Assembly: GCA_903927685.1 (NCBI GenBank) | Contig: CAIYOB010000937.1 | Span: 1-5,446, forward strand | From: an uncultured Planctomycetaceae bacterium | GTDB lineage: Bacteria > Planctomycetota > Planctomycetia > Pirellulales > Pirellulaceae | Reading direction: 5' to 3' | Length of the DNA: 5,446 nucleotides | Part shown: piece by piece, positions 1 through 5,446 of the stretch | Numbering within the stretch: position 1 is the stretch's first letter | Layout of the letters: each line of letters opens with the position of its first letter | Notes under the pieces: model-generated | What the model was told of the DNA's origin: nothing | Databases searched by the model: none | Seen by the model: the letters and a program-made list of their open reading frames with translations, nothing else | Made by a program: the position numbers and the translations under genes

Positions 1-190
1 CGGCGACGATCGACTGGGGCGATGGGACGGCCGCCGTCGCCGGAACGGTGACGCAGACCGCCGGCGGCGGTTCGGTGCCGGGCAGCCATGTGTACGCCGA
101 CAACGGCACGTACGTGGTGACCGTGACCGTGACAGACGACGACGGCGGCAGCCAGGCAGACACGCTGACCGTCACCGTGAACAACACGGC
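1..190 (+). repeat. PKD-encoding repeat, copy 1 (truncated by window edge)
   Basis: This stretch matches 292-481 at an offset of 291 bases, exactly 97 codons. Counting by eye I find about 17 differences over 189 bases, mostly at third codon positions or in the loop after WGDGT. The segment encoding SHVYADNGTYVVTVTVTDDD is identical in protein between the copies. It is the core of a PKD beta-sandwich with its WGDGT and Tyr-rich strands. More copies probably lie upstream. Confidence 0.9.
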
Positions 191-2450
191 GCCGGCCGTG
201 GCGGGCGGGGCGGACCAGAGCGTGGTGGAAGGAACCACGGTCAGCTTGGCTCCCGCCACGTTCACGGACGCGGGGACGGGCGATACGCACACGGCGACGA
301 TCGACTGGGGCGACGGCACGGCCGCCGCAGCCGGAGGGGTGACGCCGGGCGCCGGCGGCGGTTCGGTGGCGGGCAGCCATGTGTACGCCGACAACGGCAC
401 GTACGTGGTGACGGTGACCGTGACAGACGACGACGGCGGCAGCCAGGCGGACACCCTGACCGTGACGGTGAACAACGCGGCTCCACTGGCAGCGATCGTG
501 GGTGCTCCGGCGGAGAGTTGCGTCGGGACGCCGATCCACCTGACCGGATCCGTTGTCGATCCGGGCGGCGGTGACACGTTCACCTATGACTGGCGTGTGA
601 CGAAGAGCGGCGTCTCGGTGGCGGCCGGCTCGAATGCAGACTTCCGGTTCACCCCGGAGTCGAACGGCACTCACGTCGTGACCTTGACGGTGACGGACGA
701 CGACGGAGGAATCGGCAGCGCCACTCAGCAGTTGGTCATTGTCGCGCCCCCGGTCGCCCGGGATGACGCGTGGCAGGGCGAGCAAGACCGCCCGTTGACC
801 GTCGCCGCGCCGGGCGTGTTGGGGAACGATGCGGATCCCGACGGCAGTCCGCTGTCGGCGTCGCGGCTCAGCGGTCCCCAGCACGGAACGCTGGTGCTGA
901 ACCTCGACGGCTCGTTCACGTATACCCCCGACGCGGGCTATGTCGGCTCGGACAGCTTCACCTACCGGGCCTCGGACGGCTGCGACGTGTCGAGCGTTGC
1001 TACGGTTGTGATCACGGTACGCCCGCCCCCGACGGTGACGATCAACCAGGCCGCAAGCCAACTTGATCCGACCAATGGCTCGCCCATTCAGTTCACGGTG
1101 ACCTTCAGCGAACCGGTGACGGGCTTCACTGCCGAAGATGTGATTCTGGGCGGGACAGCACCGGGGCCATTGAACAAGGTCGTGACGGGGACTGGTCCGA
1201 CGTACAGCGTCGCGGTCAGCGGGATGACGGGCAGCGGGACCGTCACAGCGAGCGTGGCTCCGCGCGCTGCGGCGAATGCGGCGGGAAACCTGAGCGATCC
1301 CAGCACCAGCACCGACAACTCGGTGCAATACGTTGCCGCTGAAGTGACAGCCGATGACAACGCTTACGCGACGGATGAGGACGCCGTGTTGGTGGTGCCG
1401 GCGCCTGGGATCCTCGCTGGAGACACCGGCCCCGCGGGGCAAGTGCTGACGGCCCAACTGCTCACGTTGCCGTCGCTCGGCTATCTGGCGGTCAATCCGG
1501 CCACGGGCGCGTTCAGTTACCGGCCGTTCGACAACTATCATGGCGTAGACAGGTTTACTTATCTGGCCACCACTGGCTCGGAGTATTCCGAACCGGCCAC
1601 GGTGACGATCACGGTCAACCCGGTGAACGATCGTCCCGTGGCCCGGAACGACGCGTACGCGACGGACCAAGATGTGCCGTTGATCGTCTCCGCAGCGGGC
1701 GGGTTGTTGGCCAACGATACGGACGTCGACAGCACGCTGACGGCGGTCCGGCTGACGGGGCCCTCGCACGGAACGGTGACGGTGGACGCCGACGGTAGGC
1801 TGACGTACACGCCGGCCGCAGGCTACTCGGGTCCGGACAGCTTCACTTACAAAGCAAACGACGGTTCCGCGGATTCGAACGTCGCCACCGTTTCGATTGC
1901 GATCAATCCGGTGGGCGGAGCGGCGCCGCAGGTTGAGGCCGTCCGAATCAACGACGGTTTGGCCCAGCGGTCGATGGTGACCCGCATCGCCGTGTTGTTC
2001 ACGTCGGTGGTGGACCTGCCGAATGGCGCCTTCAAGCTCGTAGACAGGGCATCGAATTTGCCCGTGGGGCTGAACATTGCTCAAAGCAGTGCGACTGGCA
2101 AGACCGTGGCGACGGTGACATTTACCGGGGCAGGAATCATAGGCGGCTCACTCGCGGATGGGAACTACCTGCTGACGATCGACCTGGAGCAGAACGGGTT
2201 CGACACAGGCACCGACTATCAGTTCGGAGCGGCGGAGGCCGACACGTTCTTCCGCTTCTTCGGCGACAGCGACGGGGACCGCGATGTGGACAACACCGAC
2301 TACTTCCGGATCAAGGGGACGCTGAATCAGACGGCGACCAGTTCCAAGTACCTGGCGTACTTCGACTTTGACCTGGACAACGATGTGGACGGGGCCGACC
2401 AGACCCAGTTCCTGGCTCGCTACCGGAAACAGCTGGCGTGGATCGGATGA
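1..2450 (+). CDS. Large modular extracellular protein (PKD, Big_9, Big_12-like, dockerin-like C-terminus), 5'-partial
   Basis: The frame is open from the window edge (first full codon at 3), giving 815 residues up to tandem TGA TGA stops. The GTG at 48 lies inside a PKD core, so it is not the real start. Modules in order: tail of a PKD domain (3-190, core ATIDWGDGT), a second PKD (about 191-479), a third more divergent PKD (480-752), a Big_9/cadherin-like module (753-1022, motifs LGNDADPDG and SFTYTPDAGY), an Ig-like module resembling Big_12 (1032-1340, FSEPVTGFTAEDV), two further Big_9 modules (about 1344-1637 and 1638-1913), and a planctomycete-type C-terminal module (1923-2261). The protein ends in two 12-residue EF-hand loops (2265-2300 and 2364-2399) with Asp at positions 1, 3, 5, 7, 9 and 12. 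Such proteins are normally secreted or surface-bound and bind Ca2+ through the EF loops. Adhesion or matrix assembly is inference. No catalytic domain and no PEP-CTERM tail is visible in this part. Confidence 0.93.
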   Translation, partial: ATIDWGDGTAAVAGTVTQTAGGGSVPGSHVYADNGTYVVTVTVTDDDGGSQADTLTVTVNNTAPAVAGGADQSVVEGTTVSLAPATFTDAGTGDTHTATIDWGDGTAAAAGGVTPGAGGGSVAGSHVYADNGTYVVTVTVTDDDGGSQADTLTVTVNNAAPLAAIVGAPAESCVGTPIHLTGSVVDPGGGDTFTYDWRVTKSGVSVAAGSNADFRFTPESNGTHVVTLTVTDDDGGIGSATQQLVIVAPPVARDDAWQGEQDRPLTVAAPGVLGNDADPDGSPLSASRLSGPQHGTLVLNLDGSFTYTPDAGYVGSDSFTYRASDGCDVSSVATVVITVRPPPTVTINQAASQLDPTNGSPIQFTVTFSEPVTGFTAEDVILGGTAPGPLNKVVTGTGPTYSVAVSGMTGSGTVTASVAPRAAANAAGNLSDPSTSTDNSVQYVAAEVTADDNAYATDEDAVLVVPAPGILAGDTGPAGQVLTAQLLTLPSLGYLAVNPATGAFSYRPFDNYHGVDRFTYLATTGSEYSEPATVTITVNPVNDRPVARNDAYATDQDVPLIVSAAGGLLANDTDVDSTLTAVRLTGPSHGTVTVDADGRLTYTPAAGYSGPDSFTYKANDGSADSNVATVSIAINPVGGAAPQVEAVRINDGLAQRSMVTRIAVLFTSVVDLPNGAFKLVDRASNLPVGLNIAQSSATGKTVATVTFTGAGIIGGSLADGNYLLTIDLEQNGFDTGTDYQFGAAEADTFFRFFGDSDGDRDVDNTDYFRIKGTLNQTATSSKYLAYFDFDLDNDVDGADQTQFLARYRKQLAWIG
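292..481 (+). repeat. PKD-encoding repeat, copy 2
   Basis: Second copy of the 291-base in-frame unit. The linker between the copies (about 191-291) encodes APAVAGGADQSVVEGTTVSL and the strand before the WGDGT core, completing the 97-residue period. The following PKD domain (480-752) keeps the family pattern but has diverged in sequence, so the recent duplication involves only copies 1 and 2 and whatever lies upstream. Confidence 0.9.
2262..2447 (+). other. Dockerin-like tandem EF-hand tail of the large protein
   Basis: Two calcium-loop motifs sit about 21 residues apart: DSDGDRDVDNTD (2265-2300) and DFDLDNDVDGAD (2364-2399). Each has Asp at loop positions 1, 3, 5, 7, 9 and 12 and is followed by a short amphipathic stretch with aromatic residues. 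This is the type I dockerin pattern, which in planctomycetes commonly closes giant secreted proteins. Whether it binds a true cohesin or serves as a sorting or stability module cannot be read from the sequence. Confidence 0.8.
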
Positions 2451-2477
2451 TGAAGCGGTAATCCACGGACAGAAACG

Positions 2478-2503
2478 AACAGCGGCAAGGTCTGTTGGAA
2501 CAG
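2478..2503 (+). other. Three-part dyad AACAG / CTGTT / AACAG
   Basis: AACAG at 2478-2482, CTGTT at 2492-2496 and AACAG at 2499-2503 mean the middle element can pair with either flank (loop of 9 bases upstream; only 2 bases downstream, too tight as an RNA hairpin but valid as a DNA dyad). It lies 25-50 bases after the large gene's stop. The stems are only 5 bp and no T-run follows, so it could be chance. Confidence 0.25.
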
Positions 2504-2586
2504 CCGTATGGTTACTCATCGTAGGAGTGCCTCATTGGTATGCCCGGCGGCGGCTCGACGGAGGATTGTCTTGGCCAGATGGATGC

Positions 2587-2619
2587 CCGGGAATTCGGCC
2601 CGGTGCGGCAAAGCCGGCA
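2587..2619 (+). other. Two adjacent GC-rich hairpins
   Basis: CCGGG (2587-2591) pairs with CCCGG (2599-2603) around a 7-base loop. Immediately after, TG-CGGC (2604-2609) pairs with GCCG-G-CA (2613-2619) around AAA, with one bulged G. No U-tract follows, so this is not a standard intrinsic terminator. It may act as an RNA 3'-end stabiliser or may be chance in GC-rich DNA. Confidence 0.3.
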
Positions 2620-2703
2620 TTCCTGCAGATCAGCGACACAGATTCGGTAGATTGTCAGAGTGTTGTGGCTGGAAGTTGTTTGTTCCCAACAGCCCCCAAG
2701 CAA

Positions 2704-2731
2704 TTGGCAACCTGAGTAGACTGGATAGCAT
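2704..2731 (+). promoter_or_regulatory. Weak candidate sigma-70-type promoter for the PEP-CTERM gene
   Basis: TTGGCA (2704-2709, 5 of 6 to TTGACA) and TAGCAT (2726-2731, 4 of 6 to TATAAT) are separated by 16 bases. Transcription would begin near 2738 and leave a leader of about 54 bases before the ATG at 2792. The match is modest and planctomycete promoters are poorly defined. Confidence 0.25.
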
Positions 2732-2777
2732 GCGGTAAATACAAGGTCTCGAAACCACTTTCCACTCCACGGGAATT

Positions 2778-2783
2778 GAAGGA
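2778..2783 (+). promoter_or_regulatory. Ribosome binding site of the PEP-CTERM gene
   Basis: GAAGGA ends 8 bases before the ATG at 2792, a normal Shine-Dalgarno spacing. It supports this start, which is also the one that gives a proper signal peptide. Confidence 0.7.
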
Positions 2784-2791
2784 CCCAAGTT

Positions 2792-3502
2792 ATGTTTCGT
2801 GCCATCGTCCTGCTCGGCGTCTCGCTCACTTGGCTCGTTTTGGCGGGCTTCAGCCACGCGGGCATCATTCTTGAGTTTGCTGTGGGCGGTACGCCCACGA
2901 CAGCGATCGAAATACCGAGTCCCGGCGCTACCGTGCCGATTCAGGTGTACCTGACACAAACCGGACCGCTCGGTGTCGGTGAGCCGGATCTTTCGAGCGA
3001 TCTTCTATGGACCGCCGGGATCGAAGTGTCGTTTGACAGTCCGCCCGGGATTGCAGCCGTTTCGCTGGCTGGCGACATCCAGCAGAACGCGGCGTTCGAT
3101 GACGCGGTGGTGCTATACAAGGCCGTGACGGCGACAACGGCGCAATTGAATGAGGCGGTCGATATATTTGCTTCACCTCCCAGCCCCTTGCTCGCTCCCG
3201 ATGGAACTGGCCGGATCCTCTTGGGCACTTTCACCTTGACTGGGTTGACACCCGGGACAACAACCATCAGTGTTAGCGATCTGACTGCGGGGGACGACTT
3301 CCTCACCGGACTCGGCGACGCGCTGGATGGGTTCATTACGTCCGGTCCAGCATCTCTTACCGTGAATCCCGAGCCGGGTTCGCTTGTGCTTTCGATGCTG
3401 GTGTTTGGAGCGGCGTCCGCGGCAACTCGCTACCGCTACCGCCGACGACGAAAGCAGATCCACGCGAATGAGGGTCACGCCAGCGCAATCATCACCAGCT
3501 GA
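2792..3502 (+). CDS. PEP-CTERM sorting domain protein with cohesin-like body
   Basis: The product is 236 residues. Residues 1-23 form a signal peptide (Arg3, hydrophobic core IVLLGVSLTWLVLAG, cleavage likely after Ser-His-Ala23). Residues 24-190 are beta-rich, Gly/Thr/Ser-rich and cysteine-free, with the pattern of planctomycete cohesin-like proteins: an early strand TVPIQVYLTQ, a middle GIEVSFDS and a late LLGTFTLTGLTPGTTTISVS. Pro-Glu-Pro at 193-195 precedes a hydrophobic segment (198-212) and an Arg cluster RYRYRRRRK (213-221): the PEP-CTERM signal recognised by exosortase, which would process the protein at the envelope. No exosortase gene is in the window. Odd: 15 residues (222-236) follow the Arg cluster, where family members usually stop soon after it. 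That tail lies at the junction with the DUF1559 fragment. Biological role unknown beyond export and surface sorting. Confidence 0.9.
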   Translation: MFRAIVLLGVSLTWLVLAGFSHAGIILEFAVGGTPTTAIEIPSPGATVPIQVYLTQTGPLGVGEPDLSSDLLWTAGIEVSFDSPPGIAAVSLAGDIQQNAAFDDAVVLYKAVTATTAQLNEAVDIFASPPSPLLAPDGTGRILLGTFTLTGLTPGTTTISVSDLTAGDDFLTGLGDALDGFITSGPASLTVNPEPGSLVLSMLVFGAASAATRYRYRRRRKQIHANEGHASAIITS

Positions 3503-3504
3503 CT

Positions 3505-3939
3505 GTGATGCTCATCGGCGAACAGTCGGACTGGCTGCGCGACCAGGACCGAACCGTCGAGACGAAGTACCACGGTGATCCAGTCTGGAAGGTGGTGCGA
3601 ACTTGGCCAGGAGGTGGGCTCTTGTTGGGCACCGCACTCGCCGATCCGGTGCCGCGCGCCGCGACGCCGGCCGGTCCGCCAACGCCGTGGGCTGCCGATT
3701 GCTGGAACATCACGACCGTGCGTTACCGCCCCAACGAGAAATGGGTCCAGGGCGCGAATCCTTGGCCCGGCTGCAGCGAGAACCACGGGATCAACAATCC
3801 CCTCCAGTCACCGCATCCCGGCGGCCTGCAGGTGGGCATGGTCGATGGAGCGGTGCAGTTTTTCTCCAAAACCGTGGATGTGGCGGTCGTCCTGCGACTG
3901 GCCATTCGCCACGAAGGCCAGCCAGTCGAGCATCCCTGA
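3505..3939 (+). pseudogene. DUF1559 (H-X9-DG) pseudopilin-like protein, 5'-truncated remnant
   Basis: The frame encodes the C-terminal part of a planctomycete DUF1559 protein: LIGEQSDW near the start (the block that normally follows the DGTSNT motif), WNITTVRY in the middle, then NNPLQSPHPGG and the diagnostic H-X9-DG (His of HPGG, nine residues, then DG of MVDGAVQFFS), ending in a typical VVLRLAIRHEGQPV tail. Full-length members have about 300-350 residues and begin with a prepilin-type methylation motif and hydrophobic helix. None of that is present: the same frame hits a stop at 3469-3471, and everything further upstream is the PEP-CTERM gene. Possible starts are GTG 3505 or ATG 3508 (2-5 bases after the previous stop), with no Shine-Dalgarno, so any translation would depend on coupling. 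About 144 residues remain. I read it as a gene remnant, though a coupled, expressed fragment is possible. Confidence 0.78.
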
Positions 3940-3944
3940 GAGAC

Positions 3945-3948
3945 AGGA
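3945..3948 (+). promoter_or_regulatory. Ribosome binding site deciding the glycosidase start
   Basis: AGGA lies 10 bases before ATG 3959. The reading frame stays open upstream as far as an ATG at 3575, but that extension overlaps the DUF1559 frame and reads as arginine-rich nonsense. The site, together with the signal peptide that begins at 3959, fixes the start. Confidence 0.55.
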
Positions 3949-3958
3949 ACGTCCAGCC

Positions 3959-5047
3959 ATGAAGCACTCACACGCCGCCATTCTCTCGGCGCTGCTGGCG
4001 AGCAGTGCCTGTGCGCTGTCGGGCCAGGACCGGACGGCGGAATCCTGGCCCGCTTGGGCCATCGGCCCGTTCACCAGGCAGGACCAGCCCGCTTTGTCGC
4101 CCTGTCCTGATTCGACGTTCGACTGTCCGATCGAGAAGCGGTCCGTGCGTTGGGAGCAGCAGAACGTGTACAATCCCGCGGCGGTGGTCCGGGAAGGCAA
4201 AGTTTACTTGCTGTACCGGGCCGACGACGGGCCCAAGCCGACGGCCTGGGGGCGGACTTGCCGCATCGGGCTGGCGTCCAGCGATGACGGGCGGCAGTTC
4301 ACTCGCTGGGGCAAGCCGGTCCTGTATCCCGACCACGACGCCTGTGAGCCGTTCGAATGGGAGGGCGGGTGCGAAGACTTGCATATCGTCGAGGACGAGG
4401 CCGGCACCTACTTCATGAACTATACGGCCTGGAACGGCCAGCGGGATGCGTTGCTGGTCGCCACGTCCCGGGACTTGATCCACTGGACCAAGCACGGCCC
4501 GGCGTTCGCCAAGTTCGCCCCGGACCGCGTTGCCGGCACGCGCAGCGGCGTGGTGGTCAGCCGGCGAGTCGGTGACCGGCTGGTCGCCGCCCGGATTGGC
4601 GGCAAGTACCTGATGCTGGTCAGCCATGCCTGTGCGCTGGCCGAATCGGACAACCTGATCGACTGGAAGCCGCTGGGCAAAGCGGTCTGGTCGGGCGGCC
4701 AGCCCGGCCAGTTTGACGGCAGTTCGCACGAGGCGGGGGCGATCGCCTGGGAACGTCCCGACGGCATCTTGCTGTTCTACAACGCCTTGAACGGCGGCGA
4801 CCCGACGCTGCCAGCCGGTGCGTGGAGCTTGGGTCAGGCACTGCTGGACGGTCGGGATCTGACCCAAGTCCTGCAGCGGCTGGACCGGCCCGTTCTGCGG
4901 CCGGAACGGGACTGGGAGGTCCACGGCTTCACCCCCGCCGCCGTCGTGGCCAACGCCCTGGTGCCCTTTCGCGGCCAGTGGCTGCTATACTATGGCGGCG
5001 GCGACCGGCATATCGGGCTGGCGACTTGCCGGCTGGAGGCCCGCTAG
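3959..5047 (+). CDS. Secreted GH130 / PH1107-like glycosidase (beta-mannoside hydrolase or phosphorylase type)
   Basis: The product is 362 residues. Residues 1-21 are a signal peptide (Lys2, then AAILSALLASSACALS); Cys18 has Ser-Ser-Ala before it, a poor lipobox, so ordinary cleavage is more likely than lipidation. The rest matches the five-bladed propeller motifs of GH130: NPAA (72-75), YLLYRADD (83-90), RIGLASSDDG (102-111), GGCED (136-140), TSRDLIHW (169-176), a FDGSSHEAG block (252-260), DGILLFYNAL (268-277), LGQALLDGRDLTQVLQR (291-307), WEVHGF (319-324) and LLYYGGGDRHIGLA (342-355). Asp140 in the GCED motif aligns with the family's proton-donor Asp. Many GH130 phosphorylases have Tyr-His-Gly where this protein has Tyr-Asn-Ala (274-276), and that His helps bind phosphate, so hydrolysis may be more likely than phosphorolysis, particularly for an exported enzyme. 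The natural substrate (mannosides or another glycan) cannot be fixed. It follows the DUF1559 remnant by 19 bases, so co-transcription is possible. Confidence 0.85.
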   Translation: MKHSHAAILSALLASSACALSGQDRTAESWPAWAIGPFTRQDQPALSPCPDSTFDCPIEKRSVRWEQQNVYNPAAVVREGKVYLLYRADDGPKPTAWGRTCRIGLASSDDGRQFTRWGKPVLYPDHDACEPFEWEGGCEDLHIVEDEAGTYFMNYTAWNGQRDALLVATSRDLIHWTKHGPAFAKFAPDRVAGTRSGVVVSRRVGDRLVAARIGGKYLMLVSHACALAESDNLIDWKPLGKAVWSGGQPGQFDGSSHEAGAIAWERPDGILLFYNALNGGDPTLPAGAWSLGQALLDGRDLTQVLQRLDRPVLRPERDWEVHGFTPAAVVANALVPFRGQWLLYYGGGDRHIGLATCRLEAR

Positions 5048-5074
5048 CAGGCGATTGAGCCTCGGACAGCTCAG

Positions 5075-5100
5075 CCGGCGCCACGCCGAGCTGGCGCTGG
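5075..5100 (+). terminator. Possible terminator hairpin after the glycosidase
   Basis: CCGGCGCC (5075-5082) pairs with GGCGCTGG (5093-5100) as an 8-bp stem with one G-U pair and a 10-base loop, 28 bases after the stop. It is followed by GTTTCC, only three T residues, so it is a weak candidate for intrinsic termination. Confidence 0.35.
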
Positions 5101-5198
5101 GTTTCCGGCACGCCTGAGGGCCGTTTCCGGGGGGCATAGGCATTTCGTCGGCGAAAAGGTAAAAAGGTGCCAGAGGCAAGTGTGTCAACCCATAACAT

Positions 5199-5204
5199 GA
5201 GGAA
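5199..5204 (+). promoter_or_regulatory. Ribosome binding site of the last gene
   Basis: GAGGAA ends 7 bases before ATG 5212. The in-frame ATG at 5197 has no such site in front of it, so 5212 is preferred. Confidence 0.6.
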
Positions 5205-5211
5205 CCAATCG

Positions 5212-5446
5212 ATGGCTTTGCGATTCCTTGACGTCCACCTGTACCGGTCCAACCTCAATATTCTCGCGGAGGGTGCGGCACCGGCGGTGCAAGCCGCGGC
5301 GGAAGCAGGCGGCGGCGTGCTGCGTTGCTTCCCCAGCTTCGTCGGCAGGAAGTTCTGCCTGCCCGGCAAGAACCTCGAACTGGCCGATGAAGACTACTTC
5401 CCCGAAGGCCCGGGAGGTTGGGCGATCGACGAACGGTGGAACGGCA
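5212..5446 (+). CDS. Hypothetical protein, 3'-partial
   Basis: An open frame runs from ATG 5212 to the window edge (78 full codons) and has no stop. The N-terminus, MALRFLDVHLYRSNLNILAE, is not a signal peptide, so a cytoplasmic protein is likely. Later come FPSFVGRKFCLPGKNLEL and WAIDERWNG. These blocks look like a genuine conserved protein rather than chance coding, and codon use is GC3-rich like the neighbours. I do not recognise the family with confidence. A sugar-isomerase or cupin-like enzyme of planctomycetes is a weak guess from the PGKNLEL...IDERW pattern and the glycosidase next door. An opposing open frame (4929-5369, minus) covers the start of this gene but extends deep into the glycosidase and is judged a shadow. 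Confidence 0.65.
   Translation, partial: MALRFLDVHLYRSNLNILAEGAAPAVQAAAEAGGGVLRCFPSFVGRKFCLPGKNLELADEDYFPEGPGGWAIDERWNG

Larger units (their letters stand above)
2451..2791. other. Intergenic region without a supported gene
   Basis: Short open frames exist here on both strands (for example 2508-2738 + and the antisense frames covering 2512-2959), but they have no ribosome binding site, no recognisable motif and arginine/cysteine-rich chance composition. The stretch holds small inverted repeats (2478-2503, 2587-2619), a weak candidate promoter (2704-2731) and the ribosome binding site of the PEP-CTERM gene. No T-rich intrinsic terminator follows the large gene. Confidence 0.65.

Noticed and set aside
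2666..2680. TGGC...TTGT resembling a sigma-54 -24/-12 promoter, as seen before some PEP-CTERM genes
   Set aside because: Spacing between the GG and GC-equivalent positions is one base short, and the -12 element lacks the required GC.
2667..2694. GGCT...GTTG...CAAC AGCC inverted repeat as a terminator
   Set aside because: The stem is interrupted by a 4-base bulge and followed by C/A-rich sequence rather than a T-run.
2508..2738. Small + strand frames in the intergenic region
   Set aside because: Chance-like composition and no plausible translation start signal.
2512..2959. Two overlapping antisense frames covering the intergenic region and the PEP-CTERM signal peptide
   Set aside because: No motif or ribosome binding site was recognised, and they overlap a confident sense gene start.
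3575..3958. Possible 128-residue N-terminal extension of the glycosidase, starting at ATG 3575
   Set aside because: It overlaps the well-conserved DUF1559 frame, is Arg/Pro/Ser-rich nonsense, and would bury the signal peptide that begins at 3959, which has its own ribosome binding site.
3974..4015. Lipoprotein signal at Cys18 of the glycosidase
   Set aside because: The preceding residues Ser-Ser-Ala lack the usual Leu at -3; ordinary signal peptidase cleavage after Ser21 fits as well or better.
3968..4924. Long antisense open frame (318 codons) opposite the glycosidase
   Set aside because: It mirrors a GC-rich sense gene with clear family motifs; its own translation shows no domain and a Gln/Arg/Pro-rich composition typical of shadows.
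4929..5369. Antisense open frame spanning the glycosidase 3' end, the gap and the start of the last gene
   Set aside because: It crosses two sense genes, has low-complexity Ala/Arg/Pro content and shows no motif.

Overview
The window looks like a GC-rich planctomycete chromosome (Pirellulales-like). Four independent signs point there: a giant modular extracellular protein ending in a dockerin-like pair of EF-hand loops, a PEP-CTERM sorted protein, a DUF1559 (H-X9-DG) pseudopilin segment, and a secreted GH130-like glycosidase. All recognisable genes lie on the + strand. The taxonomic call is inference from gene families, not from any marker gene.

Layout. Positions 1-2450 hold the 3' end of a very large surface/secreted protein: PKD repeats (two nearly identical at DNA level), cadherin-like Big_9 modules, one Big_12-like Ig module, a planctomycete-type C-terminal module and a dockerin-like tail. 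Its start lies upstream of the window. Positions 2451-2791 are non-coding, with several small dyads, a weak candidate promoter and a clear ribosome binding site. Positions 2792-3502 encode a small PEP-CTERM protein with a cohesin-like beta-rich body. Two bases after its stop begins a headless DUF1559 fragment (3505-3939), which has the C-terminal half of the family but no pilin-like N-terminus. After 19 more bases comes a 362-residue secreted GH130/PH1107-like glycosidase (3959-5047). A 164-base gap (5048-5211) contains a GC-rich hairpin, and then a new gene of unknown function starts at 5212 and runs off the window.

How the genes fit together. The first two are exported surface proteins, and the pair dockerin-like tail / cohesin-like body is at least suggestive of surface assembly, though both modules are common in planctomycetes and need not interact. 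The GH130-like enzyme would act outside the cytoplasm on mannosides or related glycans. The main structural oddity is the junction at about 3455-3510, where a PEP-CTERM gene with an unusually long post-basic tail runs directly into a decapitated DUF1559 gene. This looks like the scar of a deletion or recombination. I found no RNA gene, CRISPR array, insertion sequence or clearly novel multi-gene system.
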